Shown: positions 35,000-44,780 of the stretch, piece after piece
Numbering within the stretch: the first letter of the stretch is position 1
Layout: each line of letters begins with the position of its first letter
Origin: Halobacteriovoraceae bacterium
Lineage (GTDB): Bacteria > Bdellovibrionota > Bacteriovoracia > Bacteriovoracales > Bacteriovoracaceae
Length of the DNA stretch: 64,000 nt
Direction of reading: 5' to 3'
Assembly: GCA_020635115.1 (NCBI GenBank)
Contig: JACKAK010000008.1
Span: forward strand, 1-64,000
Program-made: the position numbers and the translations under genes
The notes under the pieces: model-generated
Database searches by the model: none
Told to the model about the DNA's origin: nothing
The model's input: only the letters and a program-made list of their open reading frames with translations

Positions 35000-37900
35000 A
35001 TGAAAAGAATTGCTTTTTTAATCATTGTTTTATTATCAGTAACCAGTTGCTTTAAGCTAGGTACAAATGTAAAGAAAAAGAACAAAGACCAAGACAAGAC
35101 AGAAATACCATCAGAAATTAATCCTCTAAATAATTCGTCGGTATTGTCTACAAATATAACAAACAACCAACTCGTTATTATAGGAAATAACCTAACCTCT
35201 GTTACCAACGTGAAAATTCAAGGATCAGGGATTAATGAAGAATTTGACATAGAAACAAAAAATGACAACCAGATTATTGCAAATGCTAGAAATACTATAA
35301 GCTTTATCGCTGGAAGTATTCTTAATTTAATAATATCTAACGCCTATGCTTCAGCAACTTTTCAAATAACAATGGATGTAACAGATGGATCTATAACTGC
35401 AGCAAAGTTGTCAGACATGGGGGCTAGTGTTGGCCAGATTCTTAAGTACAATGGTACAACCTGGGTTCCAAGCGATTTGGGAGGATTGACTTACGCTGGA
35501 AACTGGAACGCATCAACAAACACCCCGGACCTTGATGGCGGAGGAAATTCAGGTGAATACTACATAGTCAATACATCTGGCTCATATGATCTTCTAGGTG
35601 GCTACGGTACAAACAATTGGAACGTTGGAGATTGGGCAGTTTGGAATGACGTTCTTGCTCAGTGGGAGAAAATTGATAATGCCTCAAGCGTACAAAGCTT
35701 TAATGGAAGAAGTGGGGCAGTTTTACCTCTTCCAAATGACTACACATGGTCGCAGATTAACAAAACAACTTCGTCTATAAATGATATCACGGATGTTGAC
35801 ACCACTGGAGCGAGCAACGGATCGGTGCTTAAATTTAATGGAACCAAGTGGATTGTAGGTTCTGACAATACAGCCGGAGCAGGAAGCGTTACATCGTCAG
35901 ACATTGGAGATGGAGAAATAGTTAACGCAGATATATCTGCAAGTGCCGCAATATCACAATCTAAAATTTCAGGACTAAGCTCTAGCTTAGCATCAAAACT
36001 AGATATTTCAGGAGGAACTCTAAGTGGCAATATTGACATGGGGTCAAATAATATTATTACAGGGGGAACAGTTGATGGTGTAGACATAAGCACGCTCGAT
36101 TCTCAAGTTAGTGCAATTACTGCAACTGTGTCATCAAATTCAAGCAGTATTTCTACCAATACAAGCTCTATTGCATCAAACACTTCAACAATAGCTCTTA
36201 AGGAAGATGCTTTTACTGCCGGAACATCTATGCAATATTTCAGAGGTGATAAAACATGGCAAACATTGGATACGGACAATGTTACTGAAGGATTAAGTAA
36301 CAAATATTACCACGCTTCACAAGTAATTAACGATATTATTGAAATTGGCTCAATTACAGATGGAGAGTTAAATAAGGTCCCTAGTAGTAATGACGTTTTT
36401 GATGCATTATCATTGAAACAAAATAATCTTGGATTTACCCCTATTAATAAAGCCGGTGATTCAGTATCTGGAAATATTTCATTAGAATCAACAAAAGAAC
36501 TCAGATTTAATGATTTGGATAATTCTGCGTACATCGCACTAAAATCTCCAGATAGTGTAGCTAGCAGTATAACTTTAACGCTGCCAGAAACAGCAGGATC
36601 TAATGGACAGATTCTAACTACTGACGGATTGGGAGTTTTAAGCTGGACAACAATGAGTGCATCTGGAGATATAACTGATGTTGTTGCCGGATCTGGACTT
36701 ACTGGTGGAGCATCATCTGGAAGTGCAACATTAAGTGTTGACACTGGAACGGGTGCAAATCAAATAGTTAAACTAGATAGCTCAGCAAGACTTCCTGCTA
36801 TTGACGGGTCACTTCTTACAAATATTCCAAACCAAACATTATCAACTTTATTATCTGGTTTTTCCGTTGGTGCAGACTCTAGTATAACCAGCACTGATAG
36901 TGTTTTAAATGCCCTAAGTAAAACTCAAGGGCAAATAAACGCAAATAACTCTGATATTGCATCTAATTTTACTGCACTACTTGGGAAAGAGGATTCAATT
37001 ACAAAAGGGGATATTACAGAATCAACATCATCGGTTTTAACAATTACAGGCGGAAGCTCTTCTGTTATTGGAAGCGGCGTAACAATTGAAGTTAAAAAAT
37101 CTGATTCATCTAATAATGGTTATTTATCAAGTACAGATTGGAATACATTTAACAACAAGCTTGGAACTGACAACGTAGACAATAACACTATTGAATTGAG
37201 TAGCAACAATCTACAATTAAAAGATTTAGCAGTCGTAGAATCAAAAGTTGCAGATAGAGCTATAAGCAATACAAAGATTAAAAATAACGTTAAGCTCGTA
37301 AGTTCAAACTACACTGTATTAACAGGTGATATTAACTCAACAATCATTGTTACCTCTGGTGCAAATATTACACTTCCTGATCCATCAAGTGAAACTGGAT
37401 TTAAAGTGCTAATCAAAAGTGCATCTTCAACTCCTTTTAGCATACTACCTAATTCATCAGAAACAATAGATGATAAGAGTGTTATAAGTATGAATTCAAA
37501 AAATTCTTTCATCGAACTTATAACAGATGGTGCAAATTGGTATATAATAAAAAGCTCGGACTCTGTTAGTGTTGGCACTATTCCTTGCCCAACTGGATAC
37601 ATATCGGTTAATGGAAGTGCTACTTTTGGCACAGATAATTTTTGCGTTATGAAATTTGAGGCAAAAAACCTCTCTGGAACACCCATATCTGTTCCAAATA
37701 ATACACCATGGGTATCAATAGATTCACCAAGTGCTCAAAGTGCATGCGAAAGTGTGACTGAAGTTGGTTTTACAGGAACTTTCACATTAATTTCTAACCA
37801 AGAATGGATGACTATAGCTAGAGATATCGAATCAGTTCCAGCAAACTGGTCTGGAGGAAGTGTAGGAAGTGGTCATATAGCTAGAGGTCACACTGATAAC

Positions 37901-38356
37901 TCGCCATCTTCAGCTCTAGCTATATCAACAGTTTCAGATCCATATAACGGCACTGGAAACAACGCTGGAGAAAGCGCTGGAAGCGGATGGGAGCAGAAAA
38001 GAATACACTATCTGTCAAATGGTGCTGTCATTTGGGATTTCGGAGGAAATGTTCTTGAAAAAGTTGATTGGGATAAAAATAGTGCCGGATACGATAACGC
38101 CCCAATTGATGCTACAAACTCCTGGAAAGATGTATTAACCCTAGATGGTTCTTTTTCATCTAATGACGTTTCTCCAAATGGGTCGTATACACACTCTCAG
38201 TCTATGGGACAGTGGCAAGGCGGGTCAGGCGGCGGAGCTTTTAGAGGTGGAACTTATTCCTGGGGAGATAAATCCGGTATTTACGGACTATCAACAAATT
38301 CGTTATCAACATATACTGCCGCAGATGTTGGTTTCAGATGTGTGTACAGACCTTAG
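35000..38356 (+). CDS. Fibre-like surface lipoprotein with FGE-type tip, 1118 aa
   Basis: Lipoprotein signal with lipobox S-V-T-S-C-F (Cys about 17), then a Lys-rich linker. The middle about 700 residues are low-complexity, phage-tail-fibre-like (repeated G-Q-I-L-K-Y-N-G-T-T-W, F-N-G-K/R-S-G-A-V, S-G-N-I-D/S-L type motifs and Ser/Thr/Asn helices), a stalk. The C-terminal about 270 residues are an FGE/C-type-lectin-like domain (F-C-V-M-K-F-E-A, L-I-S-N-Q-E-W-M, W-D-F-G-G-N-V-L-E, ending V-G-F-R-C-V-Y-R-P). This suggests a surface adhesin with a lectin-like tip. It is the intact version of the fragment at 25410-25810 and converges on the immunity-like gene of cassette B. Confidence 0.8.
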   Translation: MKRIAFLIIVLLSVTSCFKLGTNVKKKNKDQDKTEIPSEINPLNNSSVLSTNITNNQLVIIGNNLTSVTNVKIQGSGINEEFDIETKNDNQIIANARNTISFIAGSILNLIISNAYASATFQITMDVTDGSITAAKLSDMGASVGQILKYNGTTWVPSDLGGLTYAGNWNASTNTPDLDGGGNSGEYYIVNTSGSYDLLGGYGTNNWNVGDWAVWNDVLAQWEKIDNASSVQSFNGRSGAVLPLPNDYTWSQINKTTSSINDITDVDTTGASNGSVLKFNGTKWIVGSDNTAGAGSVTSSDIGDGEIVNADISASAAISQSKISGLSSSLASKLDISGGTLSGNIDMGSNNIITGGTVDGVDISTLDSQVSAITATVSSNSSSISTNTSSIASNTSTIALKEDAFTAGTSMQYFRGDKTWQTLDTDNVTEGLSNKYYHASQVINDIIEIGSITDGELNKVPSSNDVFDALSLKQNNLGFTPINKAGDSVSGNISLESTKELRFNDLDNSAYIALKSPDSVASSITLTLPETAGSNGQILTTDGLGVLSWTTMSASGDITDVVAGSGLTGGASSGSATLSVDTGTGANQIVKLDSSARLPAIDGSLLTNIPNQTLSTLLSGFSVGADSSITSTDSVLNALSKTQGQINANNSDIASNFTALLGKEDSITKGDITESTSSVLTITGGSSSVIGSGVTIEVKKSDSSNNGYLSSTDWNTFNNKLGTDNVDNNTIELSSNNLQLKDLAVVESKVADRAISNTKIKNNVKLVSSNYTVLTGDINSTIIVTSGANITLPDPSSETGFKVLIKSASSTPFSILPNSSETIDDKSVISMNSKNSFIELITDGANWYIIKSSDSVSVGTIPCPTGYISVNGSATFGTDNFCVMKFEAKNLSGTPISVPNNTPWVSIDSPSAQSACESVTEVGFTGTFTLISNQEWMTIARDIESVPANWSGGSVGSGHIARGHTDNSPSSALAISTVSDPYNGTGNNAGESAGSGWEQKRIHYLSNGAVIWDFGGNVLEKVDWDKNSAGYDNAPIDATNSWKDVLTLDGSFSSNDVSPNGSYTHSQSMGQWQGGSGGGAFRGGTYSWGDKSGIYGLSTNSLSTYTAADVGFRCVYRP

Positions 38357-38360
38357 AAAT

Positions 38361-38885
38361 TTACTTCCTTTCTCTTCTCTTTTTTATAAATTTATATGAA
38401 TAGTATATAGTCGCACCAATTAAGGTAACGGCAAGACCGGTAAGATGATACATTTGCAATGTTGTGGGACTTCTTTCAATACCGTAGAGATAATTTATAG
38501 GCCAACCTTTTGATAAAAAATAGGATATGCAGGTATCAGTAATAAATATAAAAATTATAAATATATTGAAATATCCAATCACTTTCTCCCAAGTTCCAAT
38601 CTTGACGATATCTTTAATTTTGACCTGAGGCTCTAGGTAGTGTGAAAGTCTATTTCTATTTTTATAATTAGATTGATCGTTAAAAACAAAAATAGTGATA
38701 TACCCGAAAAACCTATGAATAACTTTGAACCTAGCGTACATATTGCCATAGGTATTGTAGATAATTTTATTCTTAATTCTTACGTATTTCTTATCCAAAT
38801 AAAACCATGTAAGTAATGGTACAGCTAAAACAAAATATATCGCTATTAACCCAAAAATATTAAGAGTTATATTTTCTATGTTCAA
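38361..38885 (-). CDS. Four-TM membrane protein, candidate immunity protein (cassette B), 174 aa
   Basis: Counterpart of 24880-25404, same length, TTG start overlapping the LysM gene stop. Roughly four TM segments. Differences from the A copy cluster between residues about 40 and 125 (for example T-Y-G-N-M-Y-A for T-L-N-N-V-Y-S, and in TM3), whereas the last 50 residues are almost unchanged. This matches the idea that it recognises the variable end of its own partner. Confidence 0.6.
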   Translation of the reverse strand: MNIENITLNIFGLIAIYFVLAVPLLTWFYLDKKYVRIKNKIIYNTYGNMYARFKVIHRFFGYITIFVFNDQSNYKNRNRLSHYLEPQVKIKDIVKIGTWEKVIGYFNIFIIFIFITDTCISYFLSKGWPINYLYGIERSPTTLQMYHLTGLAVTLIGATIYYSYKFIKKRRERK

Positions 38886-39877
38886 TATAGAACCCCATCC
38901 AGTCCATCGTAAATTTTGCCTCCAATCTCTGATCCTTTATAACTTCCGATAGCGCCAGCAGCAAAAGATACTACAAACGTACAACCAAACAAGCTTGACC
39001 CGCCGGATGGATAAAAAAGAACAAGTGAACATACTCCATATGCCGCTGCAGCTGCAAAAGATGCTCCCAAAATAACTCCACCTGTCTGCTCAAAAGCAAC
39101 TTTAACCTTCTCACCATCTTTTGCTCTATAAACTCTAAAAGCACCTAGTACCGGCTCAATTACATAACTCGTACCAAATGCCACCTTCCTAGCTTTCCCA
39201 AGATGCTTTACGGCATTTTCAGCATATCTTACAGCTTTTCTGGGTGCAAATGTATTAGGAAAAACTAGGTGTTTTTTCAAAGGATTAATATACCCTTTAT
39301 AATTTAGTCCCTTGATTTGAGCGATAAGAAGGTCATTCATCGCATTTATTTCTTTCTTAATTGGACCCTTATCCCAAACGTCCTGAAGCATTGCTGCTAG
39401 ATTATTGCTAGAACCTTTAAATGTATAACCGCCTTGGTTTACAAAATCAGCAAACCTTTCCATTGCTTTGATATATACTTTTGCTACGCCATCTGTTCCT
39501 GATACCAATCCAGAAATAAAGAGCGCAAACCAATCTATACCCCCCTGATTTCTGCTTATAATATGGGACATTCCTATTGGTATATGTCTAAATATATTCT
39601 TCATTAATGCGTGATGAGCACTGGTATAAATTTCAGAGTGTTTTTTCTTATATGTAGCAAGATCTATCATTTGCCAGGGTTGTATTCTATTAGGATCTTT
39701 TATGTGAGGATTATTATGAAGTACAATACCAATGAGATAATTTATTTCAGACCAATTAAGATTCGGACTATGAGGCAAGTCATCATACGAAAAGTGATCT
39801 GTGATAATTTGAGACAAGGTATCTCCAGGCTGAACCTCATAAATTTTATAAAAAATACTTGGTCTCACTTCGATCAT
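38882..39877 (-). CDS. LysM protein with glycine-zipper C-terminus, toxin-like (cassette B), 331 aa
   Basis: Same architecture as 23888-24883: LysM at about 10-72, helical middle, hydrophobic Gly/Ala-rich last 65 residues. The C-terminal domain reads G-G-V-I-L-G-A-S-F-A here against G-G-V-F-G-G-A-A-L-A in copy A, and K/E replace G/M near the end. The upstream region of about 190 bases is also conserved with copy A, so both are probably regulated alike. Confidence 0.65.
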   Translation of the reverse strand: MIEVRPSIFYKIYEVQPGDTLSQIITDHFSYDDLPHSPNLNWSEINYLIGIVLHNNPHIKDPNRIQPWQMIDLATYKKKHSEIYTSAHHALMKNIFRHIPIGMSHIISRNQGGIDWFALFISGLVSGTDGVAKVYIKAMERFADFVNQGGYTFKGSSNNLAAMLQDVWDKGPIKKEINAMNDLLIAQIKGLNYKGYINPLKKHLVFPNTFAPRKAVRYAENAVKHLGKARKVAFGTSYVIEPVLGAFRVYRAKDGEKVKVAFEQTGGVILGASFAAAAAYGVCSLVLFYPSGGSSLFGCTFVVSFAAGAIGSYKGSEIGGKIYDGLDGVLY

Positions 39878-40152
39878 TTTTCACTCCAGTTAGAATATTT
39901 TTAAGGTTAATATCATATTTAAGTATTTAATCGAGAGAATATTGCGAATTTTTCATACTTGAAATTTGTAAAGGATCAACTATCAGTTGGTTATCTGAAC
40001 TTAATAACGATCTTATTGCTATTTTTATTTAGTCTAAGGATATTTCAATGAACTGAATATTGCTTAGATTTTTAATTTCACACTATCTTATGCAGCCAGG
40101 ATTTTAACTAATCCATCAGTTCCTAGAGTGGCAAAAACTGACCACCAATATA

Positions 40153-40680
40153 TTAACCTATAATAACACCTGACTGAGATTCATGGTTTTCTTCATTTTC
40201 TTCGATTTTCTTTCCAGGCGATCTTTCAAAATCCACCTGACTTAAGCCATCTCTTTTTTGTTGTTCTCTCTCTTTATCAAACTTTATAACTCGTTCCTTC
40301 ATCATATTAAGTTTTTCAGTAACATAATTGAAATAATAAATGATCTTATCAGCATCTTCCTTATTCTGACCTTTCATACAAGAAATCGGCTGCTCTTTTA
40401 TAATATCATGAAACTCCTCAAGACTGCTTACTTCAAGATCATAATATGCTACAATGAATTCAATTATGGTTATATTAGTTCTTATAAGTTCAAGTGATAT
40501 CCGTTCATGGTCATTCCTGGTATAATCTAGCGCTATATTGATTGCTGCCAACCCATCGGAAATTATACCTTTTGATTTTTTAATTTGTTCTTTTAAAAAG
40601 TCGCAATTATTTTCACTTTCTTGAGCTTTTAAAATGTTCAAAGATGCTATCAAGGTAAATACAACAAGAAGATTTTTCAT
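40153..40680 (-). CDS. Small secreted helical protein with conserved tail (cassette B), 175 aa
   Basis: The start at 40680 has AAAGGAAA upstream and begins a signal peptide (M-K-N-L-L-V-V-F-T-L-I-A-S-L) cut near L-K-A; the longer form from 40719 is less likely. Mature body helical with two Cys. The last about 34 residues (K-R-D-G-L-S-Q-V-D-F-E-R then K-K-I-E-E-N-E-E-N) equal those of the A protein; the body does not. A 172-base internal piece of this gene recurs at 50993-51164 with a single visible base change. Confidence 0.7.
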   Translation of the reverse strand: MKNLLVVFTLIASLNILKAQESENNCDFLKEQIKKSKGIISDGLAAINIALDYTRNDHERISLELIRTNITIIEFIVAYYDLEVSSLEEFHDIIKEQPISCMKGQNKEDADKIIYYFNYVTEKLNMMKERVIKFDKEREQQKRDGLSQVDFERSPGKKIEENEENHESQSGVIIG

Positions 40681-40992
40681 AATTTTTTCCTTTATAATAT
40701 TTGAGGTAATTATTTGCAATCAAAATGCCAAATACATAAGCCATTATAAATAGACGCAGAAAACTCAATTGACTATAATTTTGCTGCCCAAAGTTTAAAC
40801 ACGCGTAAACTTAAAACATTCATCATTGCTAATATTTAAAAGAGGCAATTTAAATTGGCATCCAACCCAAATTAATCACGTTTTAAGAAAATGTATAAGA
40901 CCATAATATCTATAAAACTTGCTGTAAAATTTCAAAAATATCTAATAATTTTAATAAGTTTAAAACCATAATAATATGATCAACGAGATTTT

Positions 40993-43686
40993 ATGGTCAT
41001 CAAAACACTTACGTTACTGCTTTTATCATTTAGCTTGCAAAATAGTGCTCACGCCGATTTTTTTAACAATCTAAAACTTAAAGCTTTGCAGTTTGCTCAA
41101 GATCATAACCTCATGAGTAAACACATTAAAAATTCTGGATACGCAAGAAATTTGAATATTGGAAAATGTGGTGCAGGACACACACCTTATAATTGTGAAT
41201 TTAACAAACGCGGAAAAAGGCAAAGAGGTCCAATAAAAACTCCAGTTGCAAAATCAAACGACATGAGCGAACTAAGGGACTTTTTAGCAGAAAAAGGCTC
41301 CCCAACAGTAAAATTCAAATATGGTGCGCAAATTTTAGAAGATGGAAAAAAGAGAGCTGTTTATATTGCTGTCCGAGAAGATGGGACAGAAATCGTACTC
41401 CATAAGCGGTTATTCGAAACAGATGAACTCTTTACTCGTGATAATTTTAGAGAATTTCTAAGGTTTTTAATAAAGGAAGGAAGCTTGTATGATTACGTAC
41501 TTGATTCTAAACGACCAATTGAAGAAATATACTTCTCGTTATGGGATTTTATGCCAAATGATGAATATCTTTCACCTGATTCCTTTATGAACCTAGCTGT
41601 TTATGTTGAACTGTTTGAAAATGCTGCTTATAACGGGACAAAACCTCCAAATAAGAGATGTGGAGAGCAACAAACTCCTCCAGAGGCTGTTGTTCTCGCT
41701 GAAATTAAAAATCCTTCAATTCACAAAGCGAAATTATTTAAAAAAGACCGATGTATATTTACAAGAAGGGACTACATTCAAAGAAAACGTCGCTTAGAAG
41801 ATGCTTTAAAACTTAAAAAAACCAGCGCTTTTATGCTTAATCTTATTTTCCCCCAAAAGGCATATTCGTCAGAATCAGAACCTGAAATCCAAATACAACC
41901 AATTAATGCAATCAAGTTTCAAAACGAAGATAAAGACTTAGTGATCGAAAAATATAACACATCTAGCAATGAATTGAATATAGCATTTTACATTAATGCC
42001 CTTCAAAGTCGCAGAAACAGTATTACAGGAGATGAGGTCGCGTTTGACGATATGGAAGATCAAGTAAAATGTGCAGAAGAGAGATTAAAACAAGAAGCCA
42101 ATGAGCTTAAGTCAAACACCCAAAAAACTGAAGAAATGATTTTAGAAGAACATAAACTTAAAACGTATTTAGATACAGCAATAAAAATGCTTGATGTAAA
42201 GAAAACGTGTACCCTTGACTCTGTTTCGAAATGTAACGATCTAGCAAGAGATGCCGCCCATATTAAAGTTACTGATGAAGATATGCAGGACATGAACTTT
42301 AAACACTCGCAACTTCAAGCGGAAAGAGCTGAATTTAACCCAGATGAAAAGACAACTATGACGATGTATACCACAGATGGTGAAAAAACAAAAATTGAAT
42401 CAACCTTAAAAGATGTCGTTAAAAACGGATGGGACCTGCCCAATGGTGAAAAACAAGACCCAAGTGCCTTTAGGGATTATTCTAACATAAAAGACGATGA
42501 TGAAAGACTAGCAACAGTTGCTTCAGACATTAGATTTGCAGCAAACTCATATGGCGTAAAGGTTAGCGATGAAAAAGCTTTAGAAATGGCAAAAGAGATA
42601 TCCAATTCTGTTTCAAAAAAAATGAATTTTCAAGAAATGTTTAGCGTACGTAAAAAAGTAGCGATGCCTTCAAAAAACTCTGGATACATGAAAGCTGCAA
42701 CAGAATCATTCAAATCAAAAATCCAAAAACAAAGATTGCAAGATTCCATAATTGCTAAACAAAAAGAAATAAATACTTCTTTAGGTGAACACGCTACTAA
42801 AGAAGAGAGAATTGCTGCCTATAAAAACGACCCTGACATTCAAAGACTAGAAAAAGAATTAGAAAAAATTGAAAATAAAAAGAAAGAGCTAGAAAAAATA
42901 GTTTCACATGAACAAACTAAAGTAGAAGATGAGATTGTCCCAAAGGAACCAGAAGAAGATTATTCACCAGAAAGAGATCCCCAACCTAAAGAAATTGCTA
43001 TTAAACCAAGGGTGAAAACTAATGGACGCGGACAGACCGCAATCAGTTCACCATCTAATGGTGGATATACACCAAGACCTCGAAGATCTTATAACACTGG
43101 TTCTGGAGGAGGATTTAGCTCAGGCGGAAGCTCTGGAAGTGGATCAGCTGGTTATAATCCTGAATATAGTGGTTATGCTCCAGAGCAGGATAAAAAAGAA
43201 AGCACAGAATCAAAGGAAGAACCTAGCAAATCCCCAAAAAGAGAAATAGCTTCTATTGATGAAAAGAAAGAAGATTCTAAAAGTAGACTTGTTGGTAAAC
43301 CAGAACAAGAGAAAAACACTGGTAATAAGGACGGCAAATCTGCATCTAAAGGTGAAAATGAGAGCGAAGAAATGGAATTTAGACCTGGAGAACTGGAGTA
43401 CTACTTTAAAACCTATGCGTATTATGACGACATTACAAAGAAAAATAACGTAACTTTTAATGAAAAATTACTAGAAAAAAGCGACCGTATCATCAAAGCA
43501 GTCGTCAAGTATGGTCTAGATAATGTAACCGAGAAGTATCACTTCTTTCTTACTGACGAACGTTTGACTCCTGCCGAATTTATGAAAAATAAAAATAAAG
43601 AAGGGTTCTATATAGAAAGTGAAAATGCCTACTCTAGGATTATGAAACCAAAACCAGAAATAAAAATACTCTTAGATTTCAAATAG
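40993..43686 (+). CDS. Secreted coiled-coil/Gly-Ser protein (cassette B), 897 aa
   Basis: Near-identical copy of 20071-22764, with signal peptide M-V-I-K-T-L-T-L-L-L-L-S. Differences are mainly around residues about 718-740 (G-S-A-G-Y-N-P-E-Y-S-G-Y-A-P-E-Q-D against G-S-V-G-Y-N-P-E-Y-N-G-Y-A-P-T-Q-K), plus a few single changes. After its stop codon all similarity to cassette A ceases until the kinase gene. Function unknown; the constant copy beside variable signalling genes suggests a shared output or structural role. Confidence 0.75.
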   Translation: MVIKTLTLLLLSFSLQNSAHADFFNNLKLKALQFAQDHNLMSKHIKNSGYARNLNIGKCGAGHTPYNCEFNKRGKRQRGPIKTPVAKSNDMSELRDFLAEKGSPTVKFKYGAQILEDGKKRAVYIAVREDGTEIVLHKRLFETDELFTRDNFREFLRFLIKEGSLYDYVLDSKRPIEEIYFSLWDFMPNDEYLSPDSFMNLAVYVELFENAAYNGTKPPNKRCGEQQTPPEAVVLAEIKNPSIHKAKLFKKDRCIFTRRDYIQRKRRLEDALKLKKTSAFMLNLIFPQKAYSSESEPEIQIQPINAIKFQNEDKDLVIEKYNTSSNELNIAFYINALQSRRNSITGDEVAFDDMEDQVKCAEERLKQEANELKSNTQKTEEMILEEHKLKTYLDTAIKMLDVKKTCTLDSVSKCNDLARDAAHIKVTDEDMQDMNFKHSQLQAERAEFNPDEKTTMTMYTTDGEKTKIESTLKDVVKNGWDLPNGEKQDPSAFRDYSNIKDDDERLATVASDIRFAANSYGVKVSDEKALEMAKEISNSVSKKMNFQEMFSVRKKVAMPSKNSGYMKAATESFKSKIQKQRLQDSIIAKQKEINTSLGEHATKEERIAAYKNDPDIQRLEKELEKIENKKKELEKIVSHEQTKVEDEIVPKEPEEDYSPERDPQPKEIAIKPRVKTNGRGQTAISSPSNGGYTPRPRRSYNTGSGGGFSSGGSSGSGSAGYNPEYSGYAPEQDKKESTESKEEPSKSPKREIASIDEKKEDSKSRLVGKPEQEKNTGNKDGKSASKGENESEEMEFRPGELEYYFKTYAYYDDITKKNNVTFNEKLLEKSDRIIKAVVKYGLDNVTEKYHFFLTDERLTPAEFMKNKNKEGFYIESENAYSRIMKPKPEIKILLDFK

Positions 43687-43828
43687 GATCTTGCCACATC
43701 TCTAATAAACAATTAAAAATTTAGCCAGTCTAAGTTCATGTAAACAATTTTACATTAAATTAAACCATATTAAGTACGTAAAATGTGATATAAATTAAAT
43801 TTATTACTTATATTTAAAAAATAATTAA

Positions 43829-44686
43829 TTGCGCACAATAATATTTAACTTGATTTACAATGATAAAAATGAAAATTTACAAATAATGAAAAGTAAAGCA
43901 AATTATCCAGATGATATAATTTCATATTTTAAAAACAAAGATTTTAAAATTGAGGTTAATGATTTTTCTAAAATTATTTTCGACAATCGAATTCATTGCT
44001 ATCAAATAATTTCATCTAAAAATAATGATTGTTTCATAGGGATTGGTACAGACTTACAAAAAAAAGATGCAGCAAGCAAAGCATGCTCAGAACTTCTCGA
44101 AAGATCACTATTTATACGACCTAAAGATCACGGTTTTTTTGCATCAGCATTTCACCCAATCAAAAAAAAAGCTATTGATTCTTTTCATAAAGAATTTACA
44201 GAAAGACAATGTCTGTATTCTCTTTTGTTTGGAATTAATCCTTTCAAAATATTAGAAATAAACAAAACTAAATTGAGTTTCTCCTGGAGTAAAAATATCG
44301 ATCTTACTGAATATAAAATCTTCATAGATGGAAATGTTCTAATCATTCATGAAGCAAGCGCAAATTATAAGAATAAATGTTTTATTGGTAACGGATTTTG
44401 TTCTGGTACAGAAAACGGTAAATCTATTAACGAAGCGATAAGAAGATTGTCATTCAAATTATTTAATAATCATGATTCTAACATTAGTACTATCCAAATC
44501 TTAAAAGAGCGAGCTATTTGCAGCTATAAAAATAGAATACACCTGCCAAAAGAACATGACTATGAATTGATGAGTACAAACGAGGGTTTTTTGTGTTACA
44601 TATCGTCTCGCTGTCCAACAATATTTAGCAAAGACCAAAATGATAAAAATGCATATCATAATCTAATTAGAGGCTATCTACAATAA
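43829..44686 (+). CDS. YcaO-like ATP-dependent peptide-modifying enzyme (cassette B), 285 aa
   Basis: YcaO signatures: F-I-G-I-G-T then A-S-K-A-C-S-E-L-L-E-R (about 69-92), A-S-A-F-H-P then A-I-D-S-F-H-K-E-F-T-E-R (105-126), and F-I-G-N-G-F then N-E-A-I-R-R-L-S-F-K (186-210). The third motif lacks its usual Glu, and there is no Pro-rich tail, so activity may differ from that of copy A, with which it shares little sequence. The start is TTG 43829, or ATG 43886 (266 aa); neither has a good ribosome site. The precursor peptide gene follows after 25 bases. No E1-like partner or protease gene is present. Confidence 0.7.
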   Translation: MRTIIFNLIYNDKNENLQIMKSKANYPDDIISYFKNKDFKIEVNDFSKIIFDNRIHCYQIISSKNNDCFIGIGTDLQKKDAASKACSELLERSLFIRPKDHGFFASAFHPIKKKAIDSFHKEFTERQCLYSLLFGINPFKILEINKTKLSFSWSKNIDLTEYKIFIDGNVLIIHEASANYKNKCFIGNGFCSGTENGKSINEAIRRLSFKLFNNHDSNISTIQILKERAICSYKNRIHLPKEHDYELMSTNEGFLCYISSRCPTIFSKDQNDKNAYHNLIRGYLQ

Positions 44687-44711
44687 CGTAGATGAACAAG
44701 GAGTAATAATC

Positions 44712-44780
44712 ATGACAGAATTTGAATCAATCGCCGTTGAAGCGACAAGCGTACCTGGAAGCATAGTTCCAATATGCTAA
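44712..44780 (+). CDS. Candidate RiPP precursor / signal peptide B, 22 aa
   Basis: ATG 44712 has AAGGAG eight bases upstream; TAA at 44778-44780. It is only 22 residues, starts M-T-E-F-E-S-I-A-V-E-A-T and ends S-V-P-G-S-I-V-P-I-C, with Ser/Thr and a C-terminal Cys available to a YcaO enzyme. No signal peptide. The MFS start (44774) overlaps its last codons, so translation is coupled. Despite its size it is supported by a strong ribosome site, by position between a YcaO and an exporter gene, and by the parallel in cassette A. Expression and modification are inferred. Confidence 0.7.
   Translation: MTEFESIAVEATSVPGSIVPIC

Noticed and set aside
35000..38356. Target protein of a diversity-generating retroelement (FGE/C-lectin fold)
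   Set aside because: No reverse transcriptase or template repeat is present in the window, and the two copies of the C-terminus are nearly identical, not hypervariable.
33382..38356. Genuine formylglycine-generating enzymes
   Set aside because: The domains sit at the ends of surface lipoproteins and no sulfatase genes are near; the fold is more likely used for binding.
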